Below, one piece after another: positions 1-10,600 of a stretch of 64,000 nt of DNA (position 1 is the stretch's first letter; each line of letters opens with the position of its first letter). The notes beneath the pieces are model-generated. The model ran no database searches. It saw only the letters and a list, made by a program, of their open reading frames with translations, and was not told the origin of the DNA. Source of the DNA: Epinephelus fuscoguttatus (taxonomy: Eukaryota > Chordata > Actinopteri > Perciformes > Serranidae); the NCBI RefSeq assembly GCF_011397635.1, contig NC_064754.1, positions 31,228,543 to 31,292,542 of the forward strand, written 5' to 3'. Both the position numbers and the translations under genes were made by a program.

Positions 1-1811
1 CACTTGACCCTACCTGTCATTGCAATCACATATTTGGACAAAACCAACCAGTGGGAACCTGCATACATTGAGAGACGTACTGAAGCCCTCCAACACATCA
101 GCACCGGTGGGCTCAAACGAATGCATTCCTTAGCATAGATACCTGAAATTCTGTTTAAAGCCCTTGTGTGTAAGAAAAGAAGCTCACTGACTTTGGCAGA
201 AGTGGTATTAAAAAAGACATCTGGTAGACAGCAGTATAAACCACCTAACTGCTCAAACTGGCTTCCAATGGATGAGATTCTGTGCAGAGTTGAAAAGCTG
301 TCAGTAGAAGAGTTGTGTATTTATTTTATCTAGGTTACAACAATCAGATTAACAACCGTAAAAATGATGGGTCCTTTGCTGCGTATCCTGATCACAAAAG
401 CAGCGCATGGTGAGACCTGGCATGCATGAACTCATACATAAATGATGGCACACCCTCCTTTAACCTAGATTTTGACTATGTGAGAAGCGATGTTTTTCAT
501 GTACAAATAAATGAAACTAAACTATCACACCTTCTTCTCTCCTTTCCTATCTAAGGCTGACAGCTTATGTTGCCAAGGTGTTTTCCATTGCCAACAATCT
601 GGTGGCGGTGCAAAAGGAACATATCTGTGATGCTGTTGAGTTTCTGATTCACAACGCGCAGCAACCTGGTGGCTTTTTTAGAGAAGTCGCAGCGGTGTCT
701 CATGAAACCATGATCGTAGGTGCACTGTTATTATTAACATCAGTCTTCAACATGATTCTAAACAAAAGACCAAATCAAAATGAAAACCATTACATGTCAC
801 CGGCTGTCATTGATGAATAAACAGAATTTTAATATTGATGATGGTAATAATATGCTTGTGTTTGTGTGTGTGCGTAGGGGGATGTGCGTGGTGTAGACTC
901 AGATGCCTCCATGACAGCCTTCTGCCTCATTGCCATGCAGGAGTCACGCATACTATGTACAGCTACTGTTAATGTGAGTATCTCATCTGTGTACAGTTTA
1001 CCAACCCTACACCCCAATGGTAACTGTAACTAAGGAGGTTATGGCTCGTATTGCGTGGCAGGTCCAAAAAGGACAGCTAACCCGACCCCAGGCTTCTGGG
1101 GGTCCTAAACAAAAATTGGTTTGGGGCTAGGGTTGGGTCGGTTCTCGGTAATACCAATTCGGTTCGGTACTCCGTCTTGGACCGTTTTTTTTTTTTTTTT
1201 TTTTTTTTGAGACCGACCGGACAGCATACTCGGGCGGAGTGTACGCCGCGGAGGTCCGCCCGGTAAAAGTGGACGTCCGCAAGCCCTGTGTGCGCAAAGC
1301 ACGACTGCGGGGACTCCGCTACGCGCACCAGTGTCACACAAAAGACTGTTCTGTTCTGTTCGGCATGTATTTTTCACATCGTGGGGATTTTTCACGGACA
1401 TTTTTACACAGAGTCCGCTCCGCTTATAATACGCCCGTGTCTGTGAGCACCTGTGTCTGCCTCTTCACCAAGCGCACAGCAAGCAGGAGAGAGTGGGGGG
1501 TGGGGCGGGGACTGAGCTAGGGGGTGCGAGTGCGCATGTGCCGAGGCCTCTACTGTAGCCTGGAGTTTGGGAGTCGATAATGGCGAGCAATTTAGTCTCG
1601 ACGAAATCAAAGAATACGCCACTATGGCAACACTTTGGCTTTGAGCCAGATGAAGGAGGCAACCCTTGTTTGCACTGATTGAGTAAGCTGCAAAATTTAT
1701 TTGTAAGGAATAAAAGAAACAACTTGTTACTGTCACTCGGTTGTCGTTTTTTATTTTAAATGAGTCAATTGCGCCCCTAAGTGGCGAAAATCCGGTATTA
1801 CCGACTTGATG

Positions 1812-1843
<32 letters not shown>

Positions 1844-4800
1844 GTTTTGTTTTGTTTTTGTTTGTTTTTTTTACAAAAAACAGAACTTTTTTTTTTTTTC
1901 CTCATACCGACCCAACCCTATTGGGGCCATCGTAACTGTAACATGTTGCCACTTATGTAGCACTGAATCAACTTGTGTAATAGTTTAAGTGCACATAATA
2001 TACAAATAAGCATATCAAGACTAAGTGGGACCTATTAGCAGCAACACTATCTTTAAATAGACCACAGTAAATATAGCATTTGTCCATTGCCCCCTAACCC
2101 CATGACTGGTCCTTCCCAGGACAATTTGATTGATCTGGTGAAAGGCTGATTCATATTTTAGTGTTGTGTTTTCAGTAGAAAGGGCTGAATCTCATCTGTC
2201 CTCATGGTAAAATGTTGGAATGTAGTAAGGATTGTTGAAGCGAAAATCTGTGCCTGGAATTGGGCCAGATGGCTCCCGACCTCGCTCTTTTCTTCTCGAA
2301 CGGACTTTCTTTGTCTTCCATTAGATATCAAAAACTCAAATACTCAGAGGTCAAAAAATCACTGGAGACACGTAGAATCAGATGCAACTGAGTTTAAAGT
2401 GCTCGCTGGCAACAAACACATCACAACTCAATGAGTCAAGCTCCGGAGCAAGACTGAAGCTTCACTTTCTGCACTGCTCCCTTTTATACTGGCGAGGATT
2501 CGAGAGAATCTCCACCTTTTTCCTTTAGTCCATCCTACCCACTGGTGGCAGGCCTTTTTGCCTTTGCAGACAGACATGCCTGGACATGCCCAGACATGTC
2601 CTAATGGTGTAATCTTTTTCTCCCAGCCTGGAAATCCCCAAACTCTCCCACCATTAGGTTTGACCTCGGGTTCACCCTATTTTTTTAAAAACATATGGAA
2701 CTTGGGGACTTTTCCTATACAGTCCCTTGTGCCTTGTGTGTGTCTACTATTACAGTTCCAGGCAATACATGGTATGGTATGTGTGTGTTTTCAATATATG
2801 AATACTCAAACTTGTGTAAAAGTGCTTTGCCTTACATGGATACATAAAACATGGTTACATGAACTCCAACCTTAATCAACTTGTGCAAAATAAAACATTT
2901 ACCTGATTAGTGATTAAATCTTACACTACAGGATATGACACAACTAAGTGTCTACATACAGATATTTTTACAAACATATTTGCCTCAACATCTTGGCATA
3001 ACTCTCATTCACACACAAACAGAGTTTTGGGTCTCTAAAACAGAGATTTTTTAAAACACCTTCTAAGGTGCAGTTTTTCAAAACTCTGGTTACTGTGTAT
3101 CTGTGTGGACATGGAAAAAAGAGCATTTGGGACACGTTGATGTCATCTCCTGAGTTTATGCATGTCCATAGTTGCTTTGTAATGAGGATGCACTAGAAAC
3201 AACAACTACAATGGTGGACCACCAGTTTGCTCTAACCTCTGGCACCCCATTGACTTTTCCACATCACAGCAAATGATCCCAATGAGGTACTGAACACCTG
3301 AGCAATGAGCAGGCAGATGGCTGCTGGTCTGACCATTACTTCATCCACTCCGTCATGTCCATTTGTCTCCAACGAAAAAGAAGGGTACAGAAAAAATGGC
3401 CAGATGACACCATCTTTTGACAAAAGTCTCAGACTGTACTCAGTAAGGAACTGCCCAAGTAGTGTCCTGAAGACACTCCCCCAATCCCAAGTGGTGTCCC
3501 AATTCTCCGTCAGGTTAGCTCTTAACCTGATGGAGAATTGGGACACCACTTCCCTTCATGTGAATGTGCAAAACTAATGGGAAGGGCTAAGACAAGGGCT
3601 AAGGGGAAGAAATGGAATTGGTCCTTGCTCTGTAAGGGCTTGAGTCAACGAGTCTATAAGGGATCCATTTGGGATTGGGGGACTGAGACACACTGCAGTA
3701 TGCTTAAGTTTGTCATTTTCATGGCTTAAGAAGCATCTTGGACACAAAGCCAAAATCAAACCCAAACCAACCAACCAAAACCTCATCAACGCTGGCATCC
3801 TTTGTCACATGGCAGAAATACATAAATTGCACACATAAAAGAGCACTCAATGCAAAAGCAGTCACTCAAAGGGCAGGTTAGGGAACTGAAGAACCAGTGG
3901 AGGACAAAGAAAGTCCTAGAGATCCAACAGCCAGCAGACTGCAAGGGCACTAACCAACTTCAAGAAAAGTATCAAAGACCAAAACCAACCACCCTACATG
4001 GCCCTTATTTTTTGTACAGCATTGATGAGGAAAGTTATCACGGTCCCTGCAGTCCCAGCAGGGTTTTCGCATGGCTGAGAAGAAGGGTTTTTGAGAATCA
4101 CAATCTCAAGGCCAAAACCAAATTTCTGGTCTTAAAGTTGATAGTGCTGCCCACTTTACTGAACAAATTCAGTAACATGGATCACGTGAGCAGACAACTG
4201 AAACCTCTAGATGCTCACTAGCAGAGGTGCTTTAGGAGAATTCTCAACATCTATGGCAGGGTAGATGCACTAACTTCAGTGTCCCCAAGGAGGCCAGTCT
4301 ACCCACCATTGCTGCCCCTGTCACACACCAACTCATGATCCACATTCCCTACTCTCAGCTGCCAAAGCAATTTCTCTTCTCCCAGCTTTAGACAGGTCAC
4401 CATGTCCCAGGAGGACAAATGAAAACCATAACCTCCACCATGTTGCAGAAGTCAAGAATGGCCTCCGAAAGAAAAAAACATAATAAAAAATGCCCAAACC
4501 ACACAAAAACCTCTATCTCACACCCCCTTGATATGCGGATCTAGGATTGGCCTCTTGGACCACCTGAGGACCCACAAGGATTAAGCTTGTCAGATTCAGG
4601 AATCTCTACAATTTATATGTTCTCCCATTATTCTCCTTTTCCTCACTTTCTTTGTTTTTTCCTTATGCTCAGGGTCTGCAAGGCAGTATAGAAAAAGCAG
4701 CAGCCTATCTGGAGAAGCGTCTGCCCAGCTTAATCAACCCATATGCTGTTGCCATAACATCATATGCCCTGGCCAATGAAAACAAACTGAACCAGGAGAG

Positions 4801-6399
4801 CCTCTTGAAGTTTGCTTCCCCAGGTTTCTTTATGCAATATACACATACATCTTCCGAGAAAAAGTGTAGTGTAATAGCATTGTTAAAGTAACAGTAGAAC
4901 ATATCTTGGCTTGTCAGAAGTATAGAATAGTAATGCATTTACATGTGTCTGTGATTTCCTTAGATTTGTCCCACTGGCCGACACCTAGGGGACGTGTTTA
5001 CACATTAGAGGCCACAGCTTACGCTCTTCTGGCTCTGGTCAAGGCCAAGGTGAGCATGTCCTACTTATCTGTATCAACAGAGCATGCTATAAAATCATTC
5101 AGTGGAGTTATCTTTTATGGTACCACACTACAGGGTAGAAGATTGGTCACTGCAAAGCCTCTGAGCCCTGACAACACTGCTGACATCATAGTTGCTTCTA
5201 TATGGATAACCAAAGGCATATTTCTTGCTAGGTAGTAAAGAATAAAATCCCATTGTAGAGACTTACAACTGAGCCAAGTCTCACTCCAAAGTCATCGAAA
5301 TCTGGCGCTTGGGCAGTGACTTGTGGCATCAGAAACCACCAAAAAAAAGGGTGTCCTTTAATGTCGGCACGGTATGCGGCTGGTTGCCCTTATAGTTTAA
5401 AGGCGCCTGGTGGCATCAGGGGGAAATGCTGTAGGACAAGGATGAAAGCTTAGGCGGTGAAGGTCAGTGGATGGGTCCAACAAACACCAACTTTCAGCCT
5501 AGAGATTGGTGTTTGCATCCTGTAAGTTTCTAAAGCCAGAGCCCCCTTCCACCAAACTTGCCGTGTTGTACCAATGTATGTTCATTTTGAAAGAGACTGT
5601 ATGTAAGCGTTAAATTTCCTGTGAAAACTGAAGTGTATTTTGAAAGAATACAATGCATGTAACAGGCAGTACTAGACACAGAGTCCCAGAACGTCAACAA
5701 CCAACACACCCAGGGTACCTTGCACATCGTATGTGGACGTAGAAAGTCCATGACCAAATGTCAATATGTGATGAGGTCGGAGTGAGAATATGTTGTACCT
5801 CTTGTTTAAGTGAAGTAATCTATCACAGAGACAAGATAAACATTTTTGTTAAACGCAGACATTACAGACAAGTCCCGAAATCTAAGGTATGCTTTGGAAA
5901 TATACATGGATGTATAACAATAAGGGATCAAAATGATATTTCTATTATATAACAACCTTTGTCTCCAACCCCTCTGTTAATAAAGGCCTACGAAGAAGCC
6001 ATACCTATTGTGAGATGGTTCAACAAACAGCGGAGAGTGAAGGGAGGCTATGGATCAACTCAGGTAACCCAGACCTCCAGCTATCGATCTATCTATCTTT
6101 TCGCACTGTTTCAATTCTTTGCTGGGATCAAACTACTTCATTTTCCTTCTCTCCCACACTCTCTAGGCTACTATACTCGTGTACCAGGCTGTAGCAGAGT
6201 ACTGGGCCAGTGCTAAAGAACCAGAGTATGACCTGAATGTGGACATCTTGTTGCCGGGCAGGTCTAGGCCTATCAAGTACAACCTCAACAGGGAAAACCA
6301 CTATGGCACCAGAACATCTAAAGTCAGAACACACACAAACACACAATGTTTCATTAACATCATCATCCATGAAGTTTTCTGTATGTTTCTCCTGCTTAT

Positions 6400-6438
<39 letters not shown>

Positions 6439-7575
6439 GCACATTGAAATTCCCCCAGATCAATGAAATAAACCGGAATGTGAAAGTGACTGCCACAGGC
6501 ACAGGAGAAGCAGTGCTAACGGTACATAAAAAACACTAATTTAGTTCTGAGTTTTATCATCTGTTGATTATTGATATGTCCTTTTTAGATAAGAACAAAG
6601 ACATTTAAATAACCTCACGTGGACAGTACTATTAAGTCTGTAAGCCTATTGACATTATCACAATGCATTTAATGTCTGTGTAACAGATGGTGTCGCTGTA
6701 TTACGCTCTACCGAAAGAAAAGGAGAGTGACTGTCAGAGGTTTAACTTGTCAGTGCAGCTCCTTCCAGGTAATTTGGTGCCCTCTGTCTCATTGCTCACA
6801 TTAATCTATTTTGTATTGACATCTGCCTCCTTTTCTTATGAGAAAAGATTAATTTTCATCCAAATTTTTGTTCCTCCAGAGAAAATGGCCGAGGATGAGA
6901 AGATATACAGGCTGAAAATAACGGTTTTGTAAGTACATAAAAGAAATCATATAAATAAACATTAGATTTAAATGGCTATTTCTGATTTTCAATTTATTTC
7001 CATTATCATCTTTTCGGTGTTGCTATTGTTTTTAGTAGCCCCATGTCCCTGATTTTGTCATTATCCCTTCCCAGTATAGCAACTTTTTTTGCTTTCATTT
7101 CTCATGTTTTCAAAAAATAGAAATGTTGCAGATATCATGGTCACATATTTTTTTGAATTTGTCCGACTCACTTTAAACTCAATTGAACATCCATAGATTC
7201 CAAACCATTTGGCAGCTGGTCTGAAGCTGTTGATTGTATCACGCAATCTTGCAGTTATCAAGTTAAATTTCTTGTCGAGTTCTTGTCCAGATTTAAAGTT
7301 AAGTATTATCTTTAGAAAAAGCAGTTAATTTTCACCACCAAGTTCAATTTTCTCAAAAAATATTGTTTTGTCACAGTTTATAACTATATAGCTTTATAAC
7401 AGTTATGTATTGTAATATTTGATAATATTTTACTACCAATACATTCCTTATTTTATCTATTCATTCCATTTTCTGCACAGGTATAAAGACAGGGAGCGCG
7501 ATGCATCCATGACAATCTTGGATATTGGCATGCTAACTGGCTTCACCCCTAACACGAATGATTTGAGCTTAGTAA

Positions 7576-7636
<61 letters not shown>

Positions 7637-10600
7637 CCTCTTCGTCGTTATCAAAAAAATGATACAATGTTATGTTTGGACGCACAGTTTACATATACAC
7701 TTATCAGCCAAAACATTGAAACCACTGACAGGTTAAGTAAATAACACTGATCATCCCATTACAATTTTCTAATGAAAACCTTTGGTCCTGACATGCATGT
7801 GGATGCCTTTTGACATGCACCACCCACCCAAACACCTTTGCAAACTAAGTACACCCCCTCATAGCAATGGCACTCCCCAATGGCAGTGGCCCCCCAGCAT
7901 GACAATGTGCCATGCCATGCAGCAAAAAGGAGAAATGTCACAAAGAGCTCAAGGCATCAACTGGGCTTCCAAATTTCCCAGATCCCAATCTGAGGTACTC
8001 CTGATCTATCTTGGATTGGATTTGGCTCTGACCTGTTGAGAGATGGACGTAGGACCTCTGAGGGTGTCCCGTGGTGTCTGGCAGATCCTTTGAGTCAAGT
8101 GGGTTGCGAGGTGGTGTGCCTGCACTTCCTACGGATGCTCAATCAGATTGGGATCTGGCTAATTTGAATGCCAGGTTGACGCCATGAGCTCTTTGTCATA
8201 TCCTTGGACACCTCCTAAGCCGTTTTTGGCATGGTGCATTGTCCTGCTGGTGGGGGGCACTGCTATCTGAGAGTTACATTACCATAAGGGGGGTATACTT
8301 GGTCTGCAATGGTGTTTGATTAGATGGTGCCAGTCAAGTGGCATCCACATGAATACCAGGACCCAAGATTTCTCAGCAGAGCATTATGACTTGATGATCA
8401 ATGTTAATCACTTCATCTGTCAGTGGTTTTAATGTTTTGGCTGATCGGTTTATATACACACATATATATATGTGTGTGTGTGTGTGTATGTGTGTGTGTT
8501 TGTAGTTAGCCCAAGGACGTGCTCGCACCATTGCAAAGTATTCGGTAAACCCCGCCCAGTCAGAAAGAAGCTCACTCATAATCCACCTGGACAAGGTAAG
8601 ACATGACTGTTTCCTGCCTCTATACTATTTCTGTCTGCCTTGTTCTTTTTTTTATCTCTACCTCACATTTGTCTGCAGGTTTCTCACACAAGACCAGAGG
8701 AGATCATTTTTAGGATTCATCAGAAGATGAAAGTGGGAGTCTTACAACCAGCTGCCGTGTCTGTCTATGAGTTTAACCATGAAAACAGTAACCGTGAGTC
8801 TCAGAGACACCCAGAAATATATGCTCTGCCTCTGACACACAAACAAACGCGGACCAGGTTAAAGGATTATTATTTGCTGCCAGTAGATCAGTGTATATAG
8901 CACAGTGGTTAAGAGTGTGTTTTCACATTCTCCAGATATACAATCCTGCTGTGAGCCCAGAATATCCTGCAAGTATTTTTTGTTTTTTTCTTTCCCACTG
9001 CAGAAACACATTGTGTGAAGTTCTACCATCCAGAGAGGAGAGGTGGTGAGCTACTGCGAATCTGTAGAAATGATGAATGCACATGTGCAGAAGGTAAACA
9101 AGATGATGTCTAACTAAAGACTGAGGCTGTATATGCATAATTGTGCATCTCAAATCTTGACTGAATAACTCATGAATATTCTTAAATTGTGACTTAGATA
9201 GAGCAGCACTCACCCATCAACTCATACAAACACATATCTTATTTAATCAGGCCGTCAGTTGTATATTTTATGGAAGCTGAGAACGGCCGTGCTTGCTGTT
9301 ATTTTTCCAGCGACATTATCTCGAGATCAAATTAGTTATTTCATTTTATCAAGATAAAGCTTGTTTTCTCGTATTGATAGATTAATTTATGTCGATATTT
9401 GAGAAAATTTGTAGAAAAGACTCCCGCACACTGTCTAACTTACAAAAATAATTTTAGTGCTGCTGCAGCATTTCAGAGACTAGACCTTCATCACGCAAAC
9501 AGTTTTGTTACCATTTCATAGGTAAATTCTTGAGAATAAATGCTTGAATTCTTATTGTTAACTTGCAATCTCTCAAAAAACACACATCCAAATCCTGGAC
9601 GTACATAACAAAAATGAACTTACAGGGGTACGTTTAAATCAAGAATAGGTATCAATACACAAAAGAATACTTGATAATAATGCTACAAAGCCTCCACAAT
9701 GTCACAGAGTAAAAATTACATCCAAATATGCCAGACAATGGTCAAACTACACTCTGCCCTACTGAAGAAACAAAAGGCTGATTTCTCTCGACAACAAGAT
9801 CATTTATCATAAGAAAACAACATCTGTTTTCTCAAGATCACAGGGTGATAATAGAGAACTTAGTGTTAGACCTTGTTTGAAGCACTAGAGCCAAAGCATG
9901 AGAGACAACCAGAATTTATATTCCCCCATTTTCAGGTGTTACGGCAATAAAGTGGTAAAATGGTGTCCTCTTGTGTGCACAAGAGGTTACCACAGGCTCC
10001 ATCCACATCGAGATTGCAGTTACGTGTATTACGAGCGTGCCAAATGCACTTTAGGTGCATTTTCTTTAGGCCAGACTCCCTTGGCACACCTGTGGCACAC
10101 TTGGGCTCGGGGTGAGATGAGAAAGAATACATTATGATATGACAAGCGTGGCTTAGATTGAAACCCGAACAATCTTTATCACATCATCTTGCTCGTCACA
10201 ACAACACATCTCCCTGTATTATAAACAAAAATGTGGAGCTCCAGCTGACATTTTGGCCAGCCTTGTTTAGAAAAAGATGACACATGCAGCTGTTAGCCCA
10301 GTACCCAGTGTTTAGGTGCAACACTGGCAAGAACAGAGGATCCTGTGGGAGTTTAAGTGGAGCAATAAATTTTAAGTGATTCACAATTTTTCTTGGAGCT
10401 GTGTGAACTTTTTTTAACGAGTCTGTCTCCAACATACCTGTTGATGTGCAGAAGAAACTGCAAAGAATGATTCATCAAAACAACATGTTTGATGTGTACA
10501 TAAGCAACCGGAGGAACAGTTATTTTACAATAGTCTGATGCTGGTTGCACAAATGGAACCAGCAGATCTGCCGTGCGTAATTGTGGCTTTACAGTGCGCA

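Larger units (their letters stand above)
974..4672 (+). other. C3 intron 4 (3.7 kb), repeat-filled
   Basis: This is the largest C3 intron visible. It holds a hAT-like MITE (1128-1920), a small palindromic repeat (3475-3685) and a decayed LINE 3' end (about 4040-4590). The remainder (1930-3470) shows no coding signal or recognisable repeat. Confidence 0.7.

Noticed and set aside
7576-7629. Regular short repeats that might suggest a CRISPR-like array
   Set aside because: Simple AC microsatellite without spacers; eukaryotic DNA.
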